Source: Dysgonomonas sp. 511 (lineage in GTDB: Bacteria > Bacteroidota > Bacteroidia > Bacteroidales > Dysgonomonadaceae). From it: a DNA stretch of 64,000 bases. The stretch is taken from assembly GCF_010501105.1 (NCBI RefSeq), contig NZ_QVMQ01000004.1, positions 1 to 64,000 on the forward strand. Reading direction: 5' to 3'. A program made the position numbers and the translations under genes. Under the pieces are notes generated by a model. That model ran no database searches and was not told where the DNA came from. It saw nothing but the letters and a program-made list of their open reading frames with translations. This document shows, one piece after another, positions 54,668 through 63,435 of this stretch (the stretch's first letter is position 1; the number at the start of each line of letters is the position of its first letter).

Positions 54668-55501
54668 ATGGTAGCGAAATTAACCTCCGTTATACCTGCC
54701 TGGCAACTATTAATTATACTACAGGTATTTTTTTCTGCGAGCCTTTTTGCCCAATCGGTCCTCACAGAAGAATATCCTCTTTGCCTCCACGCGAAGGGGC
54801 TTGCAGAAACCGAAGAAATTTTTGCCAACAAATGGAAAACAGTAACAGCCTATAACAAAGATGGTTATGCCATAGCACACACAAAATATCTGGACAAAGA
54901 AATAAAACAAGACGACAGGTTCGAATATAGCATTGTGGGCGACAGCCTGCTTTCGGTAAAAAGCGTGAGCGTCTTGCCTACAGCGCTGGGTGGTAGTTTT
55001 CTGCTTTACAATTTCCATTACGAGCAAAATACGAAAGAATACTACAAATTTGATATTTTCGTTTCCCTTCTAAGCATGAAAGAGCCTTTCTCCGAAGGAT
55101 ACGATTTTTTCTACGAGAACGGACTTCTGGCAGAATATACAAGAGACGGGCTGATTGTCGAATATGCCTATAGCGACAAAAAGCAGGTAGTGACAAAGAA
55201 AGAGACATTCAACGACGAACTATCTATTACAGAATACAAATACGATACAGAAGGACGATTGACCGATGTGATTATTATCGGCAGGCACAAAAGCAGTTAC
55301 GATGTAGATATCGACCCTTCGAAAATTATGCCCAAAAGCAGTTTTTCCGACAATCGCTATCAAATACGCTACGCCAACTTCGACGAACACAACAACTGGA
55401 CTACAAGCTACTACATAGTAGGCGACGAGCTTTCTCTACGGTCGGTGAGGAAAATAAAATACTGGCATCAGGAGCGGAAGAAAAAAGAAATAATAATCTG
55501 A
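54668..55501 (+). CDS. Secreted protein of unknown function
   Basis: 278 residues from the ATG at 54668, which begins a clear signal peptide (LLIILQVFFSASLFAQ). The longer frame from 54488 would start inside the DUF5715 coding strand region and lacks signal features. The mature part is beta-rich, with one YD-like segment (ITEYKYDTEGRLTDVII) similar to single RHS/YD repeats and a run of EYAYSDKK near residue 165. I do not recognise a family. It is divergent from the DUF5715 gene and followed by two mobile elements. Confidence 0.68.
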   Translation: MVAKLTSVIPAWQLLIILQVFFSASLFAQSVLTEEYPLCLHAKGLAETEEIFANKWKTVTAYNKDGYAIAHTKYLDKEIKQDDRFEYSIVGDSLLSVKSVSVLPTALGGSFLLYNFHYEQNTKEYYKFDIFVSLLSMKEPFSEGYDFFYENGLLAEYTRDGLIVEYAYSDKKQVVTKKETFNDELSITEYKYDTEGRLTDVIIIGRHKSSYDVDIDPSKIMPKSSFSDNRYQIRYANFDEHNNWTTSYYIVGDELSLRSVRKIKYWHQERKKKEIII

Positions 55502-55518
55502 TTCCGAATCGTATTTTA

Positions 55519-55640
55519 GAGCCTGTTTAAATTTTAGCGAAAATATTTCTTATAGGTTCTTTAGTATAGTTCTTAGCAACTTTTTTATGCTCTTTTTAGC
55601 GTATTTTCCACATTATTTGCTATAAAATTTAAACAGACTC
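55519..55640 (+). mobile_element. MITE family 1, copy 3 (internally deleted, 122 bp)
   Basis: Ends GAGCCTGTTTAAATTTTA and TAAAATTTAAACAGACTC, flanked by TTA on both sides (55516-55518 and 55641-55643). Compared with copies 1 and 2 the central GGTTTAGC hairpin section is missing. It lies 17 bases after the upstream stop codon and directly abuts MITE family 2. Confidence 0.85.
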
Positions 55641-55644
55641 TTAG

Positions 55645-55834
55645 TAACTGTTAGGAAATATCTCGTTCCAATTTTTAGGATTGTTTTTGAGATAGTTTTT
55701 TCTTCCGCGAAGCGATGATAGCGGGCTATCTGAGCTGAGTGAAAGGAAAAAATAGCCAAAAATAAGCTAAAAATGAACGAAGAAAGTTCTGGCTTTCCAG
55801 ATGGAAACGAATTTGTGATATTTCCTAACAGTTA
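55645..55834. mobile_element. MITE family 2 (190 bp)
   Basis: Ends TAACTGTTAGGAAATATC and GATATTTCCTAACAGTTA (inverted repeats of about 18 bases), flanked by CTTAG at 55640-55644 and 55835-55839, consistent with a 5-bp target duplication. The duplication overlaps the outer bases of copy 3 of family 1, which suggests it inserted at that element's edge. No reading frame. An identical 17-base end occurs at 15520. The WG-repeat gene begins 46 bases downstream. Confidence 0.82.
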
Positions 55835-55879
55835 CTTAGAATTTAATAGTAAATTGCACGTTGGTTAAACTTAAACTGT

Positions 55880-56989
55880 ATGACAAAACTATTCTGGGGT
55901 GTTATACTCCTTATCTTCGTTTCATCGTGTGCATCATTCAAAAAACACACTTATCAGCCAATAGGGTCATTATTAGATCTGCAAGGGGTTTATGTCGACT
56001 CGGCGCAACACATTCCCCTCTCATTCAACCTGCACAGATACGATACTATTGACATCTTCAAGTTCGACTTTGTTGACGATAAGTACCTGAATTTGTCAGG
56101 GCTCACCGACAAGGGGTTTCAGTTACTAAAAACTTATAAAGGAAAATACAATAAAGACAAAAATTACTTCCAGGGAACTTTATCCAAAGTTTACGCCCCG
56201 TTCTTAGTTGTACATATAATGAGAAAAGACATTGTAAGATTGGGCAAAGATTCTCTTAACTCATTATTTATCGACAAGCAATATTATGGTTTTGGGGGGA
56301 TATTGGGCTTTTTTGCCAGCTACGACTATCAAGCTTCCAGAAGCGTTGCGCCTATATCAGACTTGCCCCTTATTCCGACCCGGATAAACGACAAGTGGGG
56401 ATTTGCCGACAGGAACAAGAATATGGTTGTAGAAGCAAAATATGAATTTGTACGCACTTTCATCAACGATTATGCAAGGGTTAAGCAGAACAGCAAATGG
56501 GGGCTGATAAACAGCCGTGGCGAAGAAGTAATAGCACCGCAATACGACAAGATAAATACCCTGTTCAACAACGACTCTGTCTACTACATCTACAATGGGA
56601 ACAGATACGGACTGGTAACGGCAGAGGGCAAAGTGCTTGTGCCACCGCAATATGATTACATACATTGTGATTATCCTATTTCTTCCGACTCATATTTCAG
56701 AGTAAGGCTGAACGGAAAGATGGGAATTTACCACAATGGCAAAGAATTGATGCCGCCAATAGCTAATTTTATCTCTCCGCTTAAGGGTCGAAAGACAGGT
56801 AAGGACATGGTTGAAGCTAATACAGACATTCTCCCTTACAACCTCACAATAAATAAAAAATCGTATATGATAGACGAGCGAGGACAGCTATACCAAATAG
56901 AATTCAGGCCAAACAAGCAAGGGTATGACCTGATCAAACAGGATTACAAACAGGAATTTTCTGATGGGATGCACCGCTTTTTGAAGTAA
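55880..56989 (+). CDS. WG-repeat lipoprotein
   Basis: 369 residues. Lipoprotein signal IFVSSC with the lipidated Cys near residue 14. The C-terminal part has WG (KWG) repeats: NDKWGFADRNKNMVVEAKYEFV, NSKWGLINSRGEEVIAPQYDKI and a third GNRYGLVTAEGKVLVPPQYDYI. WG repeats form beta-structure of unknown role in surface proteins. The first ~170 residues have no family I know. The ATG at 55880 lies 46 bases past MITE family 2, whose insertion may have displaced the native promoter. Confidence 0.8.
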   Translation: MTKLFWGVILLIFVSSCASFKKHTYQPIGSLLDLQGVYVDSAQHIPLSFNLHRYDTIDIFKFDFVDDKYLNLSGLTDKGFQLLKTYKGKYNKDKNYFQGTLSKVYAPFLVVHIMRKDIVRLGKDSLNSLFIDKQYYGFGGILGFFASYDYQASRSVAPISDLPLIPTRINDKWGFADRNKNMVVEAKYEFVRTFINDYARVKQNSKWGLINSRGEEVIAPQYDKINTLFNNDSVYYIYNGNRYGLVTAEGKVLVPPQYDYIHCDYPISSDSYFRVRLNGKMGIYHNGKELMPPIANFISPLKGRKTGKDMVEANTDILPYNLTINKKSYMIDERGQLYQIEFRPNKQGYDLIKQDYKQEFSDGMHRFLK

Positions 56990-57002
56990 GTAATATGGAT
57001 CA

Positions 57003-59780
57003 TCAATCCCAATTAGGGTCGTAGCTGGTAGTACGCCCACGCCATTCTTGTTTCAGGTCTTGTAGCATCGACGAGCTGGCTCTCAGCGTTACATAATATG
57101 ACTTGTATTGCCCCACAGGATTGAAACTAGCCGATATAGACCAGCAATGCAGGTTGCGCGTAAGGTTGCAACTCATATATGCTATCTTCTTGGCATCGAA
57201 GTCGTAAGAACTATTAAAGTTGAAACTCCAGTTTTTGGTAGGCTGAATGCTTCCATTAAAGCCGAAAGTCTTCGTCAGCCTGTATTTGTATTCTTTCTTC
57301 ACAGCATCGAAGTCTCCATAGCCGAGATTCATAGAAAAGTTGAGCCCGAGGTTCCACATTATTTGGTTTTTCACGTACCCGTCTTCGTCGTATGTGTTGT
57401 CGTCCTTTTTATCTTCAAATGCGCTTCGCCTACCCGTACCTTCTCCTTCGCCGGACGAGGCATCTCCGTCTGACGTCTCCCCATCTTTATCCGACTTGTC
57501 TTTATCTTCTCCTTTTCCGAAAAGTTTCTTAAAGGTATCTTGATTGATAGACGGTGAGATAGAGTAACCTGTACTCATCAGGCGTCCGAATCCTTTTCCG
57601 TGCGAAATACGAAGTTTATCTACCCTTATTCCCCGGTTAGGATTGCGTTCGTCAGCCTCATACATATAGGTATCGAATACCGCATTGAGGTTTATAGTAA
57701 ACGATTTGCTGAACTTCAGGCGCATACTTGCATTGATGTTGCTCCACTTTATGGAATCTGCCATCATATTGTGACTGAAACCAAAGCGCAGATTGTCGAT
57801 GAGGCTTATCTTCTTGTATCCGGTGGAGTCGCTTTCGGAGGCCACCTTCATCTCCAGATTGTTGTCGAAGTCGAATGAGATCAACCCCTGTGCACTACCC
57901 GGCGCAGTACCAAACATCCCCTGTTCGTAAGGCGAATATTTAACGGTACGAGGTTGCCCGTATTGATCCAGATAATGTTCGGTTTCGTAAAATCCCCAAC
58001 GCGGGCTACTGAAATCGGGAGCATAGCTAAGGGTTATACTAGGGGTGAAGACATGGCGTATAGTCGTACTTTTAGAAAATACAGGGACAAAGAAGCCGTA
58101 CATCTTGGTCTGGAAACTCAACGCCGTGCTGAAATCGTAGACCCGGTTGAACGAATATGCGGTATCGACTGCCACCATAGCATTCCGTTCGGGATCCCAT
58201 TCCTTCCTTATCTTGCTAGTGTACCAGCGTTCGTTATAGTTTATCGAAGGGGTGATATTCAGATAATTGAAAGCGCTGAACGTTGCACTGATCGGCACCG
58301 AGTGACGCATGCCATTGTTCCAGTCTTTCTGGAAATTCGATTTGAGCAGGAGGTCTTCCTTTGTATTTATCGAGTTGCGGAACTCACCGGAATAGCTCAA
58401 CTGTATTTTCTCGTACCAGCGTTCGTCTCCTGCAGCATCTTTACGCTTGAAGGGAGCGATACGGCTCATCGTAAAGGTAAGGTTGGGCAAGGTAAGCGAG
58501 ATGGAAGAGTCCTGGCTTCTTTGCGACACGTTTACCGACCCCGAAAGGCTCCACGGCGAATTTGGTATCCGCTGGGTGAAGTTTACACTCGAACTCTTTA
58601 TATTTTGTGTCCCCTGAGGGGTATATGACATCCCCAGATTGTTGCGCTCGTAAGAACTTGTAGAGAAGTTTACACTGGCCGACAGTGTGCGAAACTGGTT
58701 TGCCTTAGGGTCTTGCGTATGTGTCCAATTGATGCGCAGGTCTTTGGCTACGGCGTAGTCTACACCTTTTTCGCCCGTCTTGGTTACAAGGTACCCTCCA
58801 TCGAACGACCCTGAATATTTGTATCGTTTGCGATAGGTAGAACGGGCATTCAGTCCCCAACTCCCCTTTGTAAATATTTCGCCTGTAAGGGCTAGGTCTA
58901 TGTTATCGTTGATTGCAAAATAATATCCTCCATCCCTCAGGTTAAATCCCCGGTCCATATCATCTCCATACGACGGCATGATAACCCCCGACGAATATTT
59001 ATCCGAAAATGGAAAGAAACCAAACGGCAAACCAATAGGCAACGGCAGTCCTTCTATCACCAGATATGCCGGCCCTGTAACTACATTTTTCTTGGGTTTC
59101 ACTTTGGCTTTGGTCAGTGCAAGGTAGAAGTGCGGATGCTCGTGGTCGTCGCAGGTGGTATATTTACCGCCAAGCATGAAAAACGAATTGTCTTCGTTTT
59201 TTTTCGCCTCTTTTCCTATTACATATCCTTCGCCCTGAGCCGAACGGACATCAATAATATGTCCTTTTTGGGTTTTGAAATTATACCTCATCGATTTCGA
59301 CTCATAATCTGTTCCCCGGTCGGAGAATATAGGATACCCAAATTCCTTGCCTACAGAGTCGAGCCCATATGTAGCATGTACGAGGCTGCTGTCCATGTTT
59401 ACGGATATGCGTTCGCCTGTAAGTTTTATATTGGTATAGGTCACTTCTGCATTGCCATAGAGATAGCCCATATTGCCGGCAGTGAGTACTATGGAGTCGT
59501 TTGCCTTATAGTCGACTATTGCGTCGAGCATATCTTTTTTCTTGGGAACTGAGTCGGTAGGAACTGAATCGAGGGCAATTGCCAGTGAGTCGGTTTGCAG
59601 CAGCAACGAGTCGGGCGGCAAAACCAGCGAATCGGGCGTTATCTCTGCCGGAACGGGGGGCAACGAATCGTTGTAATGAGAATATGCTAACGAAATAATG
59701 CGTGTATATTGTGCACCAATGAAAGGGATGGAGAACAATATACACAGGAACAAGTATGTTAAGATGCGAATTTTCCTCAT
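57003..59780 (-). CDS. LptD-like LPS assembly outer-membrane protein
   Basis: 925 residues with a signal peptide (ending SIPFIGAQ). An OstA-like N-terminal domain (GNAEVTYTNIKLTGERISVNM) contacts LptA-type periplasmic components, and a large beta-barrel follows, with LptD motifs YLVIEGLPLPIGLPFGFFPFSDKYSSGVIMP and FNLRDGGYYFAINDNIDLALTGEIFTKGSWG. Two acidic, low-complexity stretches (GEDKDKSDKDGETSDGDASSGEGEG) precede the last strands. It inserts LPS into the outer leaflet. Convergent with the WG-repeat gene (14-base gap); MITE family 3 lies upstream. Confidence 0.9.
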   Translation of the reverse strand: MRKIRILTYLFLCILFSIPFIGAQYTRIISLAYSHYNDSLPPVPAEITPDSLVLPPDSLLLQTDSLAIALDSVPTDSVPKKKDMLDAIVDYKANDSIVLTAGNMGYLYGNAEVTYTNIKLTGERISVNMDSSLVHATYGLDSVGKEFGYPIFSDRGTDYESKSMRYNFKTQKGHIIDVRSAQGEGYVIGKEAKKNEDNSFFMLGGKYTTCDDHEHPHFYLALTKAKVKPKKNVVTGPAYLVIEGLPLPIGLPFGFFPFSDKYSSGVIMPSYGDDMDRGFNLRDGGYYFAINDNIDLALTGEIFTKGSWGLNARSTYRKRYKYSGSFDGGYLVTKTGEKGVDYAVAKDLRINWTHTQDPKANQFRTLSASVNFSTSSYERNNLGMSYTPQGTQNIKSSSVNFTQRIPNSPWSLSGSVNVSQRSQDSSISLTLPNLTFTMSRIAPFKRKDAAGDERWYEKIQLSYSGEFRNSINTKEDLLLKSNFQKDWNNGMRHSVPISATFSAFNYLNITPSINYNERWYTSKIRKEWDPERNAMVAVDTAYSFNRVYDFSTALSFQTKMYGFFVPVFSKSTTIRHVFTPSITLSYAPDFSSPRWGFYETEHYLDQYGQPRTVKYSPYEQGMFGTAPGSAQGLISFDFDNNLEMKVASESDSTGYKKISLIDNLRFGFSHNMMADSIKWSNINASMRLKFSKSFTINLNAVFDTYMYEADERNPNRGIRVDKLRISHGKGFGRLMSTGYSISPSINQDTFKKLFGKGEDKDKSDKDGETSDGDASSGEGEGTGRRSAFEDKKDDNTYDEDGYVKNQIMWNLGLNFSMNLGYGDFDAVKKEYKYRLTKTFGFNGSIQPTKNWSFNFNSSYDFDAKKIAYMSCNLTRNLHCWSISASFNPVGQYKSYYVTLRASSSMLQDLKQEWRGRTTSYDPNWD

Positions 59781-59832
59781 CTAATAAAAGATCTCAAAGC
59801 ATATATCAGGATGCAAAGCTAATCAATTAAAC

Positions 59833-59960
59833 AAAACCGCATAATATGAAAATTGAAAAAAAGTATAAAATTTATATTTATAGCCTGTAAAAAAGCACTT
59901 TTATAAGCTGCGATTTAGCCTCTGTTTCAATTTCGATTTGCTTTCTGCTATGCGGTTTTC
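59833..59960. mobile_element. MITE-like element, family 3 (128 bp)
   Basis: Inverted ends AAAACCGCATA and TATGCGGTTTT (11 bp), with further imperfect pairing of GAAAATTGAAA and TTTCAATTTC inside, flanked on both sides by ATTAAAC (59826-59832 and 59961-59967), a possible 7-bp target duplication. No coding potential. Between the divergently read lptD (start 59780, 53 bases away) and RDD gene 3' end. Confidence 0.72.
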
Positions 59961-59980
59961 ATTAAACGGCAAGCCATGTA

Positions 59981-60721
59981 TCAATATTGTATAGCCATAT
60001 AATTATAGTCACTCACAATTTTTTTCAGGAAAAGCCTGTCGGGCCCATCGAAGGTGTAGCCTGTTATATCTTTAACTCTTTCGGCAAGCCGCTGGTTGAA
60101 ATATTCATTCTCGCGCATACGTGCATCTTCCGTTATCGACATTATGGTTTGTATATCCTTATCCGACAACTTATCCAGCACATCGGCGTACGTCACCTTA
60201 TAGTCGTTGCGAAAATCGAGGTCGGTGATAGAAAGCCGCCTGTTTCGCGAATTCAACTTCAGGTCGACTACAGTAGTGCCTGCCAGAAGGTCACCCAAAC
60301 GCTGGTTCTTCTTATTCACTGCCACCATAATAACACCTACCACAGCATTTGTCAATGAGAAATCGACAAGGCGAAACAGCCACCTCAGCAGATAGCTGCC
60401 GGTAGAGGGGGTGGTTCCATCCAGATTTATCACCCTTATATTCATCACCATCTTGCCGGGGCTTTGCCCGTAATTCAGCGTTTCGAATATAAAATCATAA
60501 AACAACACCGGGACGATATACATCACCCAGATTATTATGGGTAGGTAATCTCCGGCATCCCAGATGCTATAAGGCACTATCTTCGAAAACAACCATATCC
60601 ACCCAAAGACCCAGATAAGAATCACAACCCAATCGATAAGGTATGCCAATATACGCTGCCCCAACCCGGCAGTTTCGTAGTCGATGGTTACATTCTGGGT
60701 AGTCTGAACTTCTATTATCAT
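59981..60721 (-). CDS. RDD-family membrane protein
   Basis: 246 residues. An RDD domain (about 10-150) with three membrane segments: AGLGQRILAYLIDWVVILIWVFGWI with the Arg-Asp pair, FDFIF-type ETLNYGQSPGKMVMNIRVINLDGTTPS and LRWLFRLVDFSLTNAVVGVIMVAV. A soluble C-terminal ~90-residue helical region follows. RDD proteins are membrane proteins of uncertain, perhaps ion-transport, role. Divergent from the SpoIIM-like gene. In relatives this gene adjoins the SpoIIM-DUF4129-MoxR cluster. Confidence 0.88.
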   Translation of the reverse strand: MIIEVQTTQNVTIDYETAGLGQRILAYLIDWVVILIWVFGWIWLFSKIVPYSIWDAGDYLPIIIWVMYIVPVLFYDFIFETLNYGQSPGKMVMNIRVINLDGTTPSTGSYLLRWLFRLVDFSLTNAVVGVIMVAVNKKNQRLGDLLAGTTVVDLKLNSRNRRLSITDLDFRNDYKVTYADVLDKLSDKDIQTIMSITEDARMRENEYFNQRLAERVKDITGYTFDGPDRLFLKKIVSDYNYMAIQY

Positions 60722-60816
60722 TGTTATAGCAAAAACTTTTGATGAAAACAGTCTGGCAAATTTAATTTTTTTGAATGATTATCAGGCTATTTTTTCATTC
60801 TTTTTATTCTAAGAGT

Positions 60817-60824
60817 TATATTTG
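60817..60824 (+). promoter_or_regulatory. -7 element of the SpoIIM-like operon
   Basis: Plus-strand TATATTTG matches TAnnTTTG, 37 bases upstream of the ATG at 60861. Confidence 0.5.
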
Positions 60825-60860
60825 CGGGAGTAAATTCTACGTATAGACTTATTTTGTTCG

Positions 60861-61832
60861 ATGAGAGAAGCAGCGTTTATTAAAGAAAACAGGGAAAAAT
60901 GGCAAAAGATAGACAGCCAGACCAAAGCTTCCGATATACCATCGGAGACGCTTGCTGATAATTTCATCGAACTGACCGACGACCTTTCTTATGCCCGCAC
61001 CTTCTATCCGGGTTCGCAAACAGTGAGGTATCTGAACCAGCTTACCGGACAGTATTTCATCAAGATATACAAATACCGGAAGCGCAGCAAAGGGCGTTTC
61101 TTCCGTTTCTGGAGCGAAGAATTGCCTCTTGTAATGTATAAGTACCGGAAGAATATGCTGTATGCCTTCATCTTTATGTTTGCGGGGGTACTGCTTGGCG
61201 TGTTTTCGCAGCAGCAAGACTCTACCTTCGCCTCCTTCTTCCTGTCCCCGGCTTACGTAAACCAAACTTTGGAGAACATAGAAAAGGGCGACCCTATGGC
61301 TATCTACAAAGACGACCATAAAGAGTTGATGTTTTTCGGCATTGCCACCAACAATATCTGGGTAGCATTCTATGCCTTCATTCTGGGTATTTTCTTTTCG
61401 GCAGGTACGGTTTATATTCTTTTTCTCAATGGCATCATGCTGGGGGTTTTCCAGTACTTCTTCTACACCAAAGGGCTGCTGCTTACTTCGGCGCTGTCTA
61501 TCTGGCTACATGGCACGCTGGAGATTTCGGCTATCATCATAGCCGGAGGGGCAGGACTGATACTTGGCAACAGCTTGCTGTTTCCCGGCACATACAAGCG
61601 CACCTATGCCTTGCAGAAGGCAGCAAAAGACGCACTGAAAGTTGTGGTAGGGCTTGTTCCCGTATTCCTGGTAGCCGCATTTATCGAAAGCTACCTTACA
61701 CGGCTGACCGAAATGCCTATATATTTCAACCTGACAATAATAGGGCTTTCCGCAGCATTTATCATATGGTATTTTATCTACTATCCTCATATTATTAATA
61801 AAAAGACAAATGGACTCAACAAAGAAGATTAA
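60861..61832 (+). CDS. Stage II sporulation protein M-like membrane protein
   Basis: 323 residues. A soluble N-terminal region of ~90 residues (REAAFIKENREKWQKI) leads to about six membrane helices, with the SpoIIM-family segment LFLNGIMLGVFQYFF and SIWLHGTLEISAIIIAGGAGLILG. In Bacilli SpoIIM is part of the engulfment machinery; Bacteroidota do not sporulate and these homologues have another, unknown role. The gene opens a plus-strand operon whose next members overlap or nearly touch. Confidence 0.88.
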   Translation: MREAAFIKENREKWQKIDSQTKASDIPSETLADNFIELTDDLSYARTFYPGSQTVRYLNQLTGQYFIKIYKYRKRSKGRFFRFWSEELPLVMYKYRKNMLYAFIFMFAGVLLGVFSQQQDSTFASFFLSPAYVNQTLENIEKGDPMAIYKDDHKELMFFGIATNNIWVAFYAFILGIFFSAGTVYILFLNGIMLGVFQYFFYTKGLLLTSALSIWLHGTLEISAIIIAGGAGLILGNSLLFPGTYKRTYALQKAAKDALKVVVGLVPVFLVAAFIESYLTRLTEMPIYFNLTIIGLSAAFIIWYFIYYPHIINKKTNGLNKED

Positions 61833-62670
61833 ACTGTTTACCAACAGGGATTTTAGCGACAATTTCGATTTATCGCTCACCTTCATAAAACAAAACTACG
61901 GCGCAGTAATCAAAGGCTTGCTTATACTCATACCTTTGGTATTGATTATCCAGTTTCTGATGCCGGCCACCCCTCAGGTACCTTCCAACATGAACAACAT
62001 GGAGGATGTTCTAGCATTTTATGCCGAAATATTTACACCCGCCCGTATCGGGTTAAGCCTGATTTCGTGGCTTGTATCTTTAGCCCTGATGTTATATGTT
62101 ATCTCATATATGGCATTGTACTCCAAATCTGCTGACGGGGAAGTAAAAATAGGCGACGTGTGGAATAAGGTGATGAAAGTTTTTCTTCCGATACTGCTGG
62201 CCACTATCCTTTTCTGTATTGCCTTTAGTGTCGGCCTTATGCTTTGTTTGATACCGGGTATTATCCTTTTTGTATATTGCGGATTCTTCCCATATGTATA
62301 CCTGAACGAAGAAAAAGGCATCTTTAGCAGTTTCCAACGTAGCTTCGACCTGGTGAAAGACAACTGGTGGGTAACATTCGGCTTTGGTTTTGTATTCCTT
62401 ATCCTTCTTACCATAGGATACATTATATTCTCCATTCCCGCATTTATTGCAGGATTTGGTATGGCTATAGGGTTCGACTTTTTCGGAAGCAGCACATTTA
62501 CATACATCGCTGCTGCAATTGCTCAGACAGGAGGAATCCTTCTCTCCCCAATCCTTTACATGGCTTTGGGAGTGATGTACTACGGTCATCGCTGCAAAGC
62601 TGACGGTACTGACATGGAAACCGATATAGACCAAATAGGTACGGACGAAGAAAACACAAGTAACTACTAA
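61810..62670 (+). CDS. Polytopic membrane protein
   Basis: 286 residues. A short soluble head is followed by about six membrane segments, including LLILIPLVLIIQFLMP and LLATILFCIAFSVGLMLCLIPGIILFVYCGFFPYV. The latter resembles the glycerophosphodiester phosphodiesterase membrane domain (GDPD-associated) or DUF4013-type proteins; I cannot distinguish these by eye. It overlaps the SpoIIM-like gene by 23 bases and is nine bases before the DUF4129 gene. Confidence 0.78.
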   Translation: MDSTKKIKLFTNRDFSDNFDLSLTFIKQNYGAVIKGLLILIPLVLIIQFLMPATPQVPSNMNNMEDVLAFYAEIFTPARIGLSLISWLVSLALMLYVISYMALYSKSADGEVKIGDVWNKVMKVFLPILLATILFCIAFSVGLMLCLIPGIILFVYCGFFPYVYLNEEKGIFSSFQRSFDLVKDNWWVTFGFGFVFLILLTIGYIIFSIPAFIAGFGMAIGFDFFGSSTFTYIAAAIAQTGGILLSPILYMALGVMYYGHRCKADGTDMETDIDQIGTDEENTSNY

Positions 62671-62679
62671 GCTAAAACA

Positions 62680-63435
62680 TTGAAAGCGGTCGGACTGAAA
62701 AATAGATTGGTTAAGGGCATTCTGGTAATGCTCTTAGCCTGTATATATATACCTCTTTCGGCCCAAACTGATTCCATCGCCCACGTACAAGCGTCGCAAA
62801 CGACCGAAAGTGTAGCATTCAGGGTTCCCGATAAATCGAAAATCGAGAAATACCGGAACGACAGCCGCTTCAATTACGAAGAAAAAGTAAGAAAAACAGG
62901 CTCTATCTCTTTCTTCGACAAAATACTGCGGTGGATATCCGACCTCTTTGGCGATGGAGTAGGCACATTCACCAGTTCCGGCATTCCGGGAATGCTGGTT
63001 GTTGTGGTAATCATTATCGTTATTTGCATCATCGTATTGAAACTATTGGGTGTAGATTACAGGACTATATTCGGAAAGAAAACACTCGATACGGCCGAGA
63101 TAGATATATATACGGAAAATGTACACGAAATGGACTTCGATTCGCTGATAGCGAATGCCATTCAGAATAAAGATTTCCGCCTGGCTATACGTTTCCTTTA
63201 TCTGAAAAACCTGAAAGTGCTTTCCGACAGGGAGATAATAAAATGGAATGCCAACAAGACCAACTACAGCTACCAATACGAAATAAAAAACAACGACCTG
63301 CGATCCAGATTTCTGGAGACTACACTTATTTTCGACTATATATGGTATGGCGAATTTCCTGTAGAAGAACAGGGTTTTGCTGATATACGTACACGTATGA
63401 ACGACTTTAACAGGATGATAGCTAATGGGAAATAA
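62680..63435 (+). CDS. DUF4129-domain membrane protein
   Basis: 251 residues from a TTG start at 62680; a signal peptide (LVMLLACIYIPLSAQ) follows and no ATG precedes it. One further membrane helix (about 103-125, MLVVVVIIIVICIIVLKLLG) separates an outer segment from a cytoplasmic ~125-residue DUF4129 domain (DFDSLIANAIQNKDFRLAIRFLYLKNLKVLSDREIIKWN). DUF4129 proteins occur beside MoxR/DUF58 and transglutaminase genes in envelope-related clusters. It overlaps the DUF4350 gene start by 11 bases. Confidence 0.85.
   Translation: MKAVGLKNRLVKGILVMLLACIYIPLSAQTDSIAHVQASQTTESVAFRVPDKSKIEKYRNDSRFNYEEKVRKTGSISFFDKILRWISDLFGDGVGTFTSSGIPGMLVVVVIIIVICIIVLKLLGVDYRTIFGKKTLDTAEIDIYTENVHEMDFDSLIANAIQNKDFRLAIRFLYLKNLKVLSDREIIKWNANKTNYSYQYEIKNNDLRSRFLETTLIFDYIWYGEFPVEEQGFADIRTRMNDFNRMIANGK

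Noticed and set aside
54595-54831. N-terminal extension of the DUF5715 gene
   Set aside because: It contains the likely promoter and the divergent gene's 5' end, and the downstream Met begins a proper lipoprotein signal.
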